Assembly: GCA_010365215.1 (NCBI GenBank)
Contig: JAAFGT010000018.1
Coordinates: forward strand, 1-51,516
Source: Acidipila sp.
Lineage (GTDB): Bacteria > Acidobacteriota > Terriglobia > Acidiferrales > UBA7541
Direction: 5' to 3'
DNA length: 51,516 bases
In this document: piece by piece, positions 26,701 through 35,317 of the stretch
Layout: each line of letters starts with the position of its first letter
How positions within the stretch are numbered: the stretch's first letter is position 1
Program-made: the position numbers and the translations under genes
The notes under the pieces: model-generated
Database searches by the model: none
What the model was told of the DNA's origin: nothing
Seen by the model: only the letters and a program-made list of their open reading frames with translations

Positions 26701-27186
26701 GAACGGTTGCGGCGTGAACTGCTGGGCACCGGCTTTTCCCGCAACGACATCAGCACGCAAACGTATCCCGGGACCGTCTTCTACGGCCACCTGGTATGCC
26801 TGCTCAATGAGACCTCGGCGTCGGACGGTGACATTTTCCCATATATGTTTCGCAAGGCTCATCTAGGGCCGCTGATCGGAAAGCGCTCGTGGGGCGGCGT
26901 GGTGGGCATCACCAGCCACGGCCCCCTGCTCGATGGCGGCGTTGTCTATGTACCCGAATTCGCCACCGCCGACGACAAGGGTCAATACGTAATCGAAGGC
27001 CACGGCGTGGACCCCGATATCGAGGTGGAAAACGATCCGGCTTCGATTATCGCCGGCCGCGATCCGCAACTCGAGCGCGGCGTAGAAGAAGTAATGAAGA
27101 AAATCAACGCGGAACCGAGGGTTCTGCCCCAGCGCGCCACCGCTCCGGTGAGGAATCGCCGCGCGGAGTTACCGCCCACACCGTAA
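23761..27186 (+). CDS. Tricorn protease homologue (S41), exported
   Basis: 1141 residues. A cleavable signal peptide (1 to about 30, ending GANAQ) marks export, unlike the cytosolic archaeal tricorn. Beta-propeller repeats of the TolB/WD type fill about 35-540 (YSPDGKWIAF, WSPDGRRISFISDR, WSPDSRYVAFSMPE). A Lys/Asp/Glu-rich low-complexity linker lies about 565-616. A second propeller part follows, then the core domain with His796 (STGHSYIEGGDY), a PDZ-like region (VHEGDYVLAIDGEELTG), and the serine nucleophile motif ETSASDGDIF near 1018-1027. HGVDPDIEVENDP near the end matches the tricorn C-terminal region. The GTG at 23761 follows GGGAGGAAACT, an excellent ribosome site; an ATG at 23740 is an alternative. 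Role: degradation of peptides in the periplasm (inference). Confidence 0.93.
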   Translation: MFNRFRLSRFAGVCGLGMLGLFFAATGANAQSRPLRFPDVHGDRVVFSYGADLWTASTSGGAARRLTAHPGIEFFAKYSPDGKWIAFTGQYDGDEQVYVIPAEGGEPRQLTFYPAHGPFAPRHGYDNQVFGWTRDGKSVLFRSRQDAGAVYTGRLFTVPVEGGLPTPLPMPESGAGAYSPDGKKIVYSPQFRDFRTEKRYEGGWANRLYIYDLSNAHAELITHHVRADRDPMWIGEKIYYSSDRDGTLNLYTYDPATKQSTELTHSTQWDVRWPSASSGNDAQIVYELDGELQIFDTRTGQDRKLSIEVSDDALSRRPARVSAAHQIEDFDVSPKGERVLFTARGDIFTAPIEKGPTRNLTNSSNAHETWGRWSPDGRRISFISDRTGEEEVYVINQDGTGGLEQLTTNGHAMRYSPEWAWDSKKLAFSDKDGKLFVVNIDDEKLTEIAYSRRGEIRDYVWSPDSRYVAFSMPEENGNRSLHIWSAVDGQTHRVTDGYFNAYGPSWDPDGNYLWFLSDREFAPQLGGIELNFLSSRSSGLFAMALRRDVKNLFPLESDEVAIEGEPAKEGATDPEAKPDAKPDEKKKDGAKKKDESKKDEVKKDDSKKEEPKRKEKEAFRIDFDGLAQRVVRAPVPADNYSGVFATKTGLIYARGGEFFLGRDVSQASLYIFNFKDRKETQITEKSGTFAVSSDGNKALVRQDDEFKLYDLPAKGKDPKAVSTAGLMVDRNPGQEWTEIFEEAWRRYRDFYYVPNMQGYDWKALHDQYKPLAEKVAHRSDLNYVIGEMIAELSTGHSYIEGGDYQIPPRPRVALPGARFTLDAASNRYRIAKIFHGQNEEERYRSPLTEVGVDVHEGDYVLAIDGEELTGKQNPYQMLRNKADRNVQWTVNSKPTMNGSRIISYKPITSEADLVYLDWVTKNRDKVTKMTGGRVGYIHIPDMGANGLREFIKNFYPQIRKEGMVVDERANGGGFVSQMLIERLRRELLGTGFSRNDISTQTYPGTVFYGHLVCLLNETSASDGDIFPYMFRKAHLGPLIGKRSWGGVVGITSHGPLLDGGVVYVPEFATADDKGQYVIEGHGVDPDIEVENDPASIIAGRDPQLERGVEEVMKKINAEPRVLPQRATAPVRNRRAELPPTP

Positions 27187-27196
27187 AGAAAACCGC

Positions 27197-28138
27197 TTAC
27201 ACCTTCGCGTAGGTGGAGGCGTACCATTCCCAGGTGCGCCTCAGGCCTTCTTCAAAATCTACCGACGGGATGTAGCCAAGCTTCTGTTTGGCCAGGCTGA
27301 TGTCCGCCTGCGAGTGAAGAATATCGCCGAAGCGCGCCGCTTCGTATTTCGCGCGCGCCGCTCGCCCGGAAATTTTTCCAAGCAGCTCCAGCGTCTGATT
27401 CAGGGTGAAGCGCGCACCCGTGCCCACATTGAAGACCAGTCCGGAGATGCCGGACGTTTCCGCGGCGCGCAGCGTGGCATCCACGACGTTCGCCACATAG
27501 GTAAAATCGCGAGACTGCTCGCCATCCCCGAACACCACGGGAGGCTTGCCTTCCAGCAGCGCGGTGGCGAATTTGGAGAGCACGCCGGAATAGGGCGAGC
27601 TGGGATCCTGGCGCGGACCGAACACGTTGAAGTAACGCAGCGAAACATTTTCAAGACCGTAGCAGCGCCCGAACACCTGCCCATAAATTTCGCCCACCAG
27701 CTTGGTAACTCCGTAAGGCGAAATCGGCTGTGCCTCCATCGATTCCACTTTGGGCAGCGTGGGCGTTTCGCCATACGCCGAAGACGATGCGGCGAATACC
27801 ACGCGCTTCACTTTGGCATCCCGCGCGCCCACCAGCACGTTGAGCGTGCCGTCGATATTCACGCGATTCGTTTCCACCGGGTCGCTCACCGAGCGCGGCA
27901 CCGAGGTCCGCGCGGCCAGGTGGATGACCCGGTCGGCGCCGCGGAAGGCCGCCTGCACGTTCTCCGGCTCGCAAATACTGCCGCGCGCGATTTCCAGCGG
28001 GCCCCGCGCGGAAGAAAGATTCTCCTCCTTGCCGCTCGAGAAATCGTCCAGCACCACTACGCTTGCGCCGCGGCGCAGCAGTTCTTCCACAATATGCGAT
28101 CCGATAAAACCCGCACCGCCCGTTACTACGACGCGCAT
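27197..28138 (-). CDS. NAD-dependent epimerase/dehydratase, GalE-like
   Basis: 313 residues, extended short-chain dehydrogenase. The Rossmann motif is VVTGGAGFIGSHIVEELL, followed by LDDFSSGKEENL. The catalytic pair is YGVTKLVGE (Tyr-x3-Lys) with the upstream AASSSAYGE serine. FNVFGPRQDPSSPYSGVL is typical of UDP-glucose 4-epimerase-like and UDP-glucuronate-modifying enzymes. It probably interconverts nucleotide sugars for the glycan locus to the right. It converges on the tricorn gene with 10 bp between stops. The start is ATG 28138. Confidence 0.88.
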   Translation of the reverse strand: MRVVVTGGAGFIGSHIVEELLRRGASVVVLDDFSSGKEENLSSARGPLEIARGSICEPENVQAAFRGADRVIHLAARTSVPRSVSDPVETNRVNIDGTLNVLVGARDAKVKRVVFAASSSAYGETPTLPKVESMEAQPISPYGVTKLVGEIYGQVFGRCYGLENVSLRYFNVFGPRQDPSSPYSGVLSKFATALLEGKPPVVFGDGEQSRDFTYVANVVDATLRAAETSGISGLVFNVGTGARFTLNQTLELLGKISGRAARAKYEAARFGDILHSQADISLAKQKLGYIPSVDFEEGLRRTWEWYASTYAKV

Positions 28139-28321
28139 TGTTCGCCTTTGTCCGCTCGGGGATTCTAGTTCACGACGGATGGAAGTGATTTTCGTCGGAT
28201 GGCCGCCACGCGCGTTACACTGCGCAGCAGCCGGCAACTCGCTTTCCCGTCAATTTAACTATATCCTGTGCGCGCGGCACCGGGCAAGAATACGAAATTC
28301 AGGTGCTTCCGAGGCAACACC

Positions 28322-29371
28322 ATGGCGGCTCGCCGCCTTCACACATTTGTGGGCATCCCACTGCATTTACGAGCGTTCCATTTGAGTATCCCCCCTTTTG
28401 AAGCTGGCCCCCCCCGGCAGATCTCAGCTCTGGCGCGCTTGTGCAGAAGAGCTGCGGCTTGGACGTTGCGCCGGAGTCTTCTCGGTCTGGCTGCTCTGGC
28501 CATGATGTGGGGCATGGTTCACAGCATGTCCGGCCATGTGCTCGCCGCGCAGCAGACCCCCGCCCCGGCGCCGCGCAAGCGGCGGCCGGCCAAGGCTCAC
28601 GCCGGCAAAAAAGCCACGTCGATGCCGCAACCCCTGGTAGTCGCGATGCCCTTTCATCCCGGCGAAGTGCTCGAGTACGCCGCGCAGTGGAATAAATTTG
28701 TAACCGCTGCGACCATCAACCTGAAGGTTATCGCACGCAGCGGCTTCTACGGACGCGACGCGTGGCATTTCCAGGCCATTGCGCGCACCCTCGATCCCGT
28801 CCGTCTTTTTTATCCCTTGGACGACCAGTTTGATTCCTACACCGACGCCGGTTCTCTGGCCAGCCTGCAGTACGAGGCCTACATCCGCGAGCAGAAAAAA
28901 GAATCAAACCTGGTGGTGCCCATGGCCAGCGCGCCCCCTGCGGCGAAAGAGACTGCCAAGGGACGGGCGAAAGCGGGAACCGCCACTCCGAAGGCTCCTG
29001 CTCCTCCGCTCATGCGCGGCGACACCCATCTGTACATGGTGCTGCCGGGTACCCGCGATCCACTCGGGCTTCTTTACACTCTTCGCGCGCACGACTGGCA
29101 GGCCGAGCCGTCGCCGCATTTTCCGGTTTTTGACGGCCGGCGCTTTTACGATGTGGCCGCGCAAAAGGAATCGGGTGGCGTCGATGTAGTGGTTGCCGCG
29201 GGAAATTACCACGCGACTCGCGTGGCCTTGCGCGTGTTCGAGTCAGGCAAGGAAATGAAGAATGTGAAGTTCTGGGTCAGCCTGACGCAGGACGCGGCGC
29301 ATACACCGGTACTGATCGAAGCGGAAGTTCCCTTTGGGACGGTACGGGTGGAATTAACGTCAATCCGGTAA
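28322..29371 (+). CDS. DUF3108 domain protein, exported
   Basis: 349 residues. A long N-terminal region ends in a hydrophobic signal segment (about 60-78, SLLGLAALAMMWGMVHSM) followed by a basic Pro/Ala-rich linker. The DUF3108 domain begins at PFHPGEVLEYAAQWNKF and continues through WHFQAIARTLDPVRLFYPLDDQFDSYTD, with the repeated beta strands of the family to the end. DUF3108 proteins are periplasmic or outer-membrane-associated and uncharacterised. Start choice is uncertain: ATG 28322 has a weak GAGG upstream, 28268 is also open, and later ATGs (28503, 28506) would give a classical signal peptide. Confidence 0.75.
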   Translation: MAARRLHTFVGIPLHLRAFHLSIPPFEAGPPRQISALARLCRRAAAWTLRRSLLGLAALAMMWGMVHSMSGHVLAAQQTPAPAPRKRRPAKAHAGKKATSMPQPLVVAMPFHPGEVLEYAAQWNKFVTAATINLKVIARSGFYGRDAWHFQAIARTLDPVRLFYPLDDQFDSYTDAGSLASLQYEAYIREQKKESNLVVPMASAPPAAKETAKGRAKAGTATPKAPAPPLMRGDTHLYMVLPGTRDPLGLLYTLRAHDWQAEPSPHFPVFDGRRFYDVAAQKESGGVDVVVAAGNYHATRVALRVFESGKEMKNVKFWVSLTQDAAHTPVLIEAEVPFGTVRVELTSIR

Positions 29372-29449
29372 GCCGCACAGTTCCGCCGTAAACCAATTGC
29401 TGCGTCGGCTGCGTCGTCGGCGCGCCTGAATCTTTCACCAGCCTGAAAC

Positions 29450-30076
29450 TCAGGAACCTGCCGCGCGAATCTGTTCAACGATCGAGCAGACAATATGCCC
29501 GATGGTGATGTGCGACTCCTGAATTCGCTGCGCATCGCGCGACGGCACGTTGAGAAGCAGGTTCACCACGGACCCGAGTGCTCCCCCGGTTTCCCCAGTC
29601 CACCCAGCAACGAACGCGCCGCGATGCCGGCCGGCTTCGGCGCCGCGCAGAATGTTGGCGCTCGTTCCGCTGGTAGAAAGTGCAATCAGAAGATCCCCCG
29701 GGACCACCAGCGCTTCGATCTGCCGCGCAAAAATGTTTTCAAATCCGTAGTCGTTGGCCGCCGCGGTGAGCACGGAGGTATTGACGGTCAGCGCCAGCGC
29801 GGCAAGTGCGGGCCGGTCATCGCGCAGGCGCACAACAAACTCCGCGGCCAGGTGCTGGGCGTCAGCGGCGCTGCCTCCATTGCCGAACAGAACAATCTTG
29901 CCGCCTGCGGCCAGCGTGGCCGCGGCGCGCTCGGCAAGCTGGGCGATGCGCTCTACCAGCTCTGCTGAAAAGGCACTCTTCACCCGGCAGCTTTCTTCGA
30001 GCTGCGCGCGAACTACGGCGGCGTAAGTACTTTTCCGGGAACCGGCGGGGGAGGAGGAGGAAGCTTTCAATGGCAC
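29450..30076 (-). CDS. SIS-domain isomerase, GmhA-like (sedoheptulose 7-phosphate isomerase)
   Basis: About 208 residues. The SIS signature GGKIVLFGNGGSAADAQHLAAEFVVR and LLIALSTSGTSANIL are diagnostic of GmhA/DiaA proteins. GmhA makes D-glycero-D-manno-heptose 7-phosphate for LPS core or S-layer glycans. The C-terminal IQESHITIGHIVCSIVE fits. There is no good ATG: I place the start at GTG 30076, just after the upstream stop (30081). The open frame to 30118 would overlap the dehydrogenase. No HldE or GmhB is in the window, so heptose synthesis would need genes elsewhere. DiaA is the alternative. Confidence 0.82.
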   Translation of the reverse strand: MPLKASSSSPAGSRKSTYAAVVRAQLEESCRVKSAFSAELVERIAQLAERAAATLAAGGKIVLFGNGGSAADAQHLAAEFVVRLRDDRPALAALALTVNTSVLTAAANDYGFENIFARQIEALVVPGDLLIALSTSGTSANILRGAEAGRHRGAFVAGWTGETGGALGSVVNLLLNVPSRDAQRIQESHITIGHIVCSIVEQIRAAGS

Positions 30077-30080
30077 GATC

Positions 30081-31436
30081 CTAGCAGCGCACAATCTTGT
30101 GGTGATTGCGCGTAACACGTTTGGTGGCGTTGCGCGTATCCACCACCAGCGGCGCCGCGTCCACGATGGCCTGGTAATCGTAGCTGGTATGGTCCGTGGC
30201 GATCAGCACGGCGTCGTAGCCGGCCAGCGCCTTGGGCGTCAGCTCCACCGACTTCATCTGCGAGTAGTCGTAATGCCGCATCTTGTGCAGCTGCGCGAAG
30301 TACGGATCGTTGTAGTCCAGCGCCGCGCCGCGCTCCAGCAGCAGCTGCATGATCTTGAGCGAAGGCGATTCGCGCAGGTCGTCCACATCCTTCTTATAGG
30401 CCACGCCCAGCATCAGCACGCGCGAGCCTTTCAGGCTTTTCTGGCGGTCATTGAGCGCCGCAGCCAGTGAATCCACTACATGATACGGCATGGAGACATT
30501 GATCTCGCCGGCCAGCTCGATGAACCGCGTGCTGAAGTCGAACTCGCGCGCTTTCCAGGAGAGATAGAACGGGTCCACCGGGATGCAGTGCCCACCCAGG
30601 CCGGGTCCGGGATAAAACGGCATGTAACCGAACGGCTTGGTGGAGGCGCTGTCGATCACTTCCCAGATGTCGATGTTCATGCGATTGCACAACAGCTTAA
30701 GCTCGTTCACCAGTGCAATGTTCACGCAGCGAAAAATATTTTCAAGCAACTTGGACATTTCCGCGGCTTGCGTGGAGCTGACCTCCACCACCCGCGCCAC
30801 CACTTGGGTGTAGAGCGCCGCCGCGGCGCGGCGGCTGGGCGCGTTGATGCCACCCACCACTTTGGGAATCTGCGAGAGCGAGAAATTCTTGTTGCCGGGA
30901 TCCTCGCGCTCCGGCGAAAACGCCAGATAAAAATCGGTGGCCACGTCTTCGCGGTCGCGCTCGCGAACCACGGGACAGCGCAAGCCGCTTTTTTCCAGGA
31001 TCGGCAGCACCAGCTCTTCCGTAGTGCCGGGATAGGTGGTGCTCTCCAGCACGATCAACTGGTCGCGTTGCAGGTGCGGCCCGATGGAGAGAGCCGTCTT
31101 CTCCACGTAGCTCAGGTCCGGCTCGCGCCGCTCGTCGAGCGGAGTAGGCACGCAGATCAGCATCGCGTCGCGCGTAGCCACCTGCGAGAAATCCGTGGTG
31201 GCCGAGAACAGCCCGGACTTGACGTATTCGGCGATTTTTTCCGCAGGAATGTGCTGGATGTAAGACTTGCCGGCGTTGAGCATGCTTACCTTGACGGGGT
31301 CGGTGTCAAACCCCACCACGGAATGCCCTTTCTCGCAGAAGCGCAGCGCCAGCGGCAGGCCCACATAACCGCAGCCGACAATACCGACGCGTATACCTTG
31401 GCCCGAAAAAAAATCAGGTTTGCGCTGCGTGGCCAT
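30081..31436 (-). CDS. Nucleotide-sugar dehydrogenase (UDP-HexNAc/UDP-glucose 6-dehydrogenase family, WbpA-like)
   Basis: 451 residues. The N-terminal NAD-binding motif is GIVGCGYVGLPLALRFCEKGHSV. LESTTYPGTTEELV and FYLAFSPEREDPG are typical of the UDP-N-acetylhexosamine dehydrogenase branch. The catalytic Cys284 is in GLGGHCIPVDPFYL, and a C-terminal UDP-binding domain ends with ATDHTSYDYQAIV. It oxidises C6 twice to give a uronic acid donor for the surface glycan. Substrate choice (UDP-GlcNAc, UDP-ManNAc or UDP-Glc) cannot be fixed by eye. The start is ATG 31436. Confidence 0.9.
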   Translation of the reverse strand: MATQRKPDFFSGQGIRVGIVGCGYVGLPLALRFCEKGHSVVGFDTDPVKVSMLNAGKSYIQHIPAEKIAEYVKSGLFSATTDFSQVATRDAMLICVPTPLDERREPDLSYVEKTALSIGPHLQRDQLIVLESTTYPGTTEELVLPILEKSGLRCPVVRERDREDVATDFYLAFSPEREDPGNKNFSLSQIPKVVGGINAPSRRAAAALYTQVVARVVEVSSTQAAEMSKLLENIFRCVNIALVNELKLLCNRMNIDIWEVIDSASTKPFGYMPFYPGPGLGGHCIPVDPFYLSWKAREFDFSTRFIELAGEINVSMPYHVVDSLAAALNDRQKSLKGSRVLMLGVAYKKDVDDLRESPSLKIMQLLLERGAALDYNDPYFAQLHKMRHYDYSQMKSVELTPKALAGYDAVLIATDHTSYDYQAIVDAAPLVVDTRNATKRVTRNHHKIVRC

Positions 31437-31482
31437 CAAGCTCCCGGGCACTGCATCTGTGGCAGATAAAAAACGAAAGGCG

Positions 31483-31510
31483 ACTATAGCAGGAATTCCC
31501 AGCCCGCAAA
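31483..31510 (-). promoter_or_regulatory. Candidate promoter for the nucleotide-sugar dehydrogenase operon
   Basis: On the minus strand, TTTGCG (31505-31510) is followed by a 16-bp spacer and TATAGT (31483-31488). This gives a transcript start about 40 nt before the ATG at 31436. Confidence 0.35.
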
Positions 31511-31596
31511 AGCCGCGCCGCGCACCATGTTTCCAGACGGATTTCAGTTGCCGTCAGGGCGGTGTTCAGGGAAACTGGCACGCTGCGTGACGCCAC

Positions 31597-32445
31597 GTGA
31601 GGCCACGTGACGCGAACGCTGCGGCGGCGAAGCCCGGGAGCGCGCGTCTCGTGACTTTCTTGGTTCTTGTGATTGGACTCGGCGTCGGCCTGGTGGTGGG
31701 CCTCATGGGTGTAGGCGGCGGCATCGTTCTGGTGCCGGCGCTGGTTTACCTGCTTGGTTTTGGGCAGCATCTGGCACAAGGGACCTCGGTTTTCCTGCTG
31801 TTAGGGCCTACCGGGCTGGGCGCCCTGCAACGCTACTGGAAAAAAGGCCACGTGGACGTCCGCGCTGGCCTGGTCTGCGCTGGGGGATTTTTTGTCGGTG
31901 GTTATTTTGGCAGCCTTGCGGCGCTGCGTATCCCACCGCGCGACCTGGAAATGATTTTCGGCGTTTTCCTGATAGGCTCATCGATGCTCCTGCTGCGCCG
32001 TCGCGAGGCGCAACCCGCGCAGCCCGGCGCCCAGGGAGCCCCGGCTCAGGAAGAAATAACCACCAAGCACGCGCGCGCGCGGTGGATAGGAATCTTTGCC
32101 GTGGCCTGCGGCGTGGGCGTGATGGGCGGCCTGCTGGGCGTAGGCGGGGGCATTCTATTGGTGCCCCTGTTGATTCTATTGTTTCGCTTCGACCAGCACC
32201 GCGCGCAGGGCACCAGCCTGGTTTCTCTGGTGCTGCCCACCGGCCTTCTCGCGTTCCTCAACTACAATCATGTCGGTGATGTCAGTTGGCGCGTTGGTCT
32301 GTTGCTGATTCCCGGAGTGTTTCTTGGAGGAATCCTCGGTGGACGCCTGGCGCAAAGGCTGTCCCCTGCGCTGTTGCGCAATGTTTTTTCAGCATTTCTG
32401 TTCACACTGGGTGGCAGCCAGGTGTTCTTAGCGTGGCGGCGTTAG
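31597..32445 (+). CDS. TauE/SafE family membrane transporter
   Basis: 282 residues, eight or so membrane helices arranged as two homologous halves. Each half opens with the family glycine motif: GLMGVGGGIVLVPALVYLLG and GGLLGVGGGILLVPLLILL, followed by AQGTS in both. A charged cytoplasmic loop (about 133-160) joins the halves. TauE/SafE proteins export sulfite, sulfoacetate or similar anions; the substrate here is unknown. The annotated start is GTG 31597; GTG 31651 directly before the first helix is an alternative. It is a plus-strand gene inside the minus-strand glycan locus. Confidence 0.88.
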   Translation: MRPRDANAAAAKPGSARLVTFLVLVIGLGVGLVVGLMGVGGGIVLVPALVYLLGFGQHLAQGTSVFLLLGPTGLGALQRYWKKGHVDVRAGLVCAGGFFVGGYFGSLAALRIPPRDLEMIFGVFLIGSSMLLLRRREAQPAQPGAQGAPAQEEITTKHARARWIGIFAVACGVGVMGGLLGVGGGILLVPLLILLFRFDQHRAQGTSLVSLVLPTGLLAFLNYNHVGDVSWRVGLLLIPGVFLGGILGGRLAQRLSPALLRNVFSAFLFTLGGSQVFLAWRR

Positions 32446-32540
32446 CAGTACATCTCTCCTCTGGATAGTTTTCCCTCCCAGCAGCCTTCGTTACGTAAGC
32501 GGCCAGAATACAAAACATATTTGGCACTGATCGTGCGGTG

Positions 32541-34133
32541 ATGCATAAGGTCGTCGAGAGTTTTACTTTCGCCGGGCGATTCAGGCGCGAGAGAACAAGG
32601 TTAACGGAAACATTCAGGTCCAAAATGGCATTCCAAGATACATTTTTCCCAAGTCGGCATCGACACGCAATGGGAGCCGGCTCCGTGCTAAGCGCCTCAA
32701 AAACTAAGGCGGTAGATGTGCCTGCTCCCAGTCTCCTGCGCAATTGGGTCAGGCGCGCGGCGCTACTCTGCCTCACGCTGGCTCTTTTGGCTTGCGCGGA
32801 GAGCGCCGCACGCCGCGGCGTAGCCGAGTGGTTTTATCACCGGCAAACCGTCGAGGGAATGCGCCTGGCCGTGCGGTGGAATCCCCAAAGTGCCAGCTAC
32901 CGCGCGGGATTGGCGGACGCGCTCGAGAGCTCCACTCTTGAGGTCGACCTGCGCGAGGCAGTGAGCCTCAACGAGCAAGCCACACGACTCGAGCCGCAAG
33001 GCGCGCAATACTGGGCGCGCCTCGGCGCAGCTTACGAGGCTGATGGACGCCCAGCCGATGCCGCGCGTTCCTACCGCACGGCCGTCGAGCTTTTTCCCCG
33101 CTCCCCGCAGATGAACTGGCTGCTTGGAAATTTTCTGTTACGCCAGGACGACACCGCGCGGGCGCTAACCGCCTTTCGCCATGTGGTCGCAGGCTCTCCC
33201 GCCATGCGGCGTGCCACTTATCAGACCGCCTGGGGGGCCACGGAAGATTCCGCGCAGATACTCGCCGCGATGATTCCCTCGCGGGCCGAAGTTTTGGCCG
33301 ATTATCTGCAGTATCTGGTCGACACCCGCCGCCTGGATGCTGCGCGCGAAGTATGGCGCAAACTGCTGGACGGCGGATTTCCGCTGCCGCCCGGCGGAGC
33401 TCTTCGCTATGTCGACGCCGTACTCGCCGAGCAGCGCAGCGCGGATGCCATCGCTGCGTGGCAAGCACTGGCTGTGCGCGAGCCCAATATCTACGCCACC
33501 GAACATCGCCCGCAGAATTCTCAAGGTGCTCACGGCGCGATGATCGAGCCCGGCGGCAACCGGGTGACCAATGGGGGCTTCGAATTTGAAGTGCTGGGCA
33601 GCGGTCTCGATTGGCGCATCGCGCCGGCCGACGGCGTCACCACTCGCGTGATGGCCGAAAACGCCTTTGCAGGCGCGCGCTGCCTGGAGCTGGATTTCGC
33701 CGGAACACACAATGTTGAATATTCCCACGTCTTTGAATTGGTTCCTGTGGAACCGGACACCGGCTATCTCTTCACCGCTCGCGTTCGCACACGGCAGATT
33801 TCCAGCGATCAGCGCCCGCGCTTCATTCTCCGCGACGCCCGCGACGAACGCTTGCTGCGCGTGGAGACCCCCGCAGTGCCCGTCACCAGCGATTGGACCG
33901 AGCTGCGCATGGAATTTCGCACCGGCCCGGCGACGCATGTCATCGACCTCCGGCTGGTACGCTCGCAAAGCCGCAAGTTCGATGGGCGCATCAGCGGCAC
34001 ACTGTGGATAGACGACGTGCGCATGATCGCGCTCGACGCTACCGCGCGAGTTGCCGCCCGCCACGCGCCGGCACGGCCGTCGGCGCGGGAACCCACGCCA
34101 GGCCCAGCAACGCTGCGAAAATCAGCGCGTTAG
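32541..34133 (+). CDS. TPR protein with C-terminal carbohydrate-binding-like domain
   Basis: About 530 residues. A hydrophobic helix (LLCLTLALLACAESAA, residues about 73-88) is an anchor, possibly a lipobox (LLAC). Then come TPR-like helices (LGAAYEADGRPADAARSYRTAVELFP, NFLLRQDDTARALTAFRHVV as separate repeats) up to about 320. The C-terminal 200 residues begin NRVTNGGFEFE and continue as a beta-sandwich resembling CBM/DUF642-type modules. It probably works with the convergent O-antigen ligase gene. The start is unclear: ATG 32541, 32625 and 32670 are all possible. The last 95 bp overlap the 3' end of the ligase gene on the other strand. Confidence 0.7.
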   Translation: MHKVVESFTFAGRFRRERTRLTETFRSKMAFQDTFFPSRHRHAMGAGSVLSASKTKAVDVPAPSLLRNWVRRAALLCLTLALLACAESAARRGVAEWFYHRQTVEGMRLAVRWNPQSASYRAGLADALESSTLEVDLREAVSLNEQATRLEPQGAQYWARLGAAYEADGRPADAARSYRTAVELFPRSPQMNWLLGNFLLRQDDTARALTAFRHVVAGSPAMRRATYQTAWGATEDSAQILAAMIPSRAEVLADYLQYLVDTRRLDAAREVWRKLLDGGFPLPPGGALRYVDAVLAEQRSADAIAAWQALAVREPNIYATEHRPQNSQGAHGAMIEPGGNRVTNGGFEFEVLGSGLDWRIAPADGVTTRVMAENAFAGARCLELDFAGTHNVEYSHVFELVPVEPDTGYLFTARVRTRQISSDQRPRFILRDARDERLLRVETPAVPVTSDWTELRMEFRTGPATHVIDLRLVRSQSRKFDGRISGTLWIDDVRMIALDATARVAARHAPARPSAREPTPGPATLRKSAR

Positions 34134-35316
34134 CGGGCAGGCGAAGATTGAAATCCGCCAAACTGTGAAAGCCCAGGGCGATGATCCCGCTGGCTGCGCC
34201 CAGCAGGTAGTAGGAATTGCGATCTGCAAGATTCCGCCTGGCGAACGCCAGCGCCCGCGCCACCACGCCCGCGACAAGAATAACCAACAGCAATGCGCCG
34301 GGAATCCCGAACTCCGTAGCCAGCTCCAGATAATCGTTGTGGGCATGTTCCACCGCAAACTCAAGCTCCGTGGCTTGCACCTGCGGGTAGATATGTGGAA
34401 AAGCTCCCCACCCGGCGCCAAAAGTCGGCCGGGCCGCCACCAGTGCTGCGGTTTCCCGCCAAAGAGTAATTCTCGAGCCGTAATCTATCGTCACGTGCCG
34501 GAACCGATCCACCATCGGCGCCGCGCCAATCCACAGCGCCAGCAGCGATGCCGCTACCAGCACGCCGGACACCGTCGCCAGCCGGATCCCGCGGCGCCGC
34601 CCTCTTGCGGAAACGATCCACACGCCTGCGGCCACGGCTGCTCCGGCTGCGGCGCTGGCCATGCCCATGCGCGAATGCGAAACAAAAATCCCCGCGGCCA
34701 GCAGCAGCGCCAGCGCCGCGAAAAAAATCGCCGCGGCGTAGCCGCCATCCTCGTCCGAAGAATCGGCGCGGTCCCAGTTCCAGGCCGCGGATACCAGCGC
34801 CAGGGGCAGGGTCATTTCCAGGAGCCCGGCGAAATGATTCGGGTTTACGTAGGTACCGGTAGCCTGCGACCGGTAATAGATTTTTTCTATCCCTAGAATC
34901 TCCTGCCATCCGGCCAGTTGCTGCGCCAGGCCGTACACGGCTTCCGCCACGCCCAGCGTGATGAGCAGCCCACACAGGCGGGCGCGCGCGGAGGGAGCCA
35001 TTGCCAGCGCGGCGGTGAGCGCAAAAGCGGCAGGGTAAATTAGAAAATCCGCGATCGGTCCGTGGGCGCGTTCGCCGTTTATTTGCAGCACAATCGCCTG
35101 CATCACCAGAAAAGCCGCCAGCACAGCAAGCCACTTCCATGGCAGCGCAGCGAATTCCTCCGGCACAAGCCAGACGGCCGCGGCGGTTAAAATAAATATG
35201 GTGAACTGCACGCCCGCCCACACCAGCCACTGGGTGCCGCCAAAGGCGATCGCCGCGACCGGCAAACAGGCCAGCAGCCCGGCTTCGAGAACTCCGCGGC
35301 CCTGGCGATTTTTCAT
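34039..35316 (-). CDS. O-antigen ligase/polymerase family membrane protein (Wzy/WaaL type)
   Basis: 425 residues, about ten to twelve membrane helices. The family's large periplasmic loop is visible around FRHVTIDYGSRITLWRETAALV and FGAGWGAFPHIYPQ, followed by the hallmark HAHNDYLELATEFGIPG (Wzy_C motif). It joins or polymerises undecaprenyl-linked glycan units on the periplasmic side. The ATG at 35316 lies 1 nt after the fcl stop (35318-35320), so it is co-transcribed with gmd and fcl. It overlaps the TPR gene tail-to-tail by 95 bp. Confidence 0.88.
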   Translation of the reverse strand: MKNRQGRGVLEAGLLACLPVAAIAFGGTQWLVWAGVQFTIFILTAAAVWLVPEEFAALPWKWLAVLAAFLVMQAIVLQINGERAHGPIADFLIYPAAFALTAALAMAPSARARLCGLLITLGVAEAVYGLAQQLAGWQEILGIEKIYYRSQATGTYVNPNHFAGLLEMTLPLALVSAAWNWDRADSSDEDGGYAAAIFFAALALLLAAGIFVSHSRMGMASAAAGAAVAAGVWIVSARGRRRGIRLATVSGVLVAASLLALWIGAAPMVDRFRHVTIDYGSRITLWRETAALVAARPTFGAGWGAFPHIYPQVQATELEFAVEHAHNDYLELATEFGIPGALLLVILVAGVVARALAFARRNLADRNSYYLLGAASGIIALGFHSLADFNLRLPANALIFAALLGLAWVPAPTAVPARGGRQLAR

Positions 35317-35317
35317 T

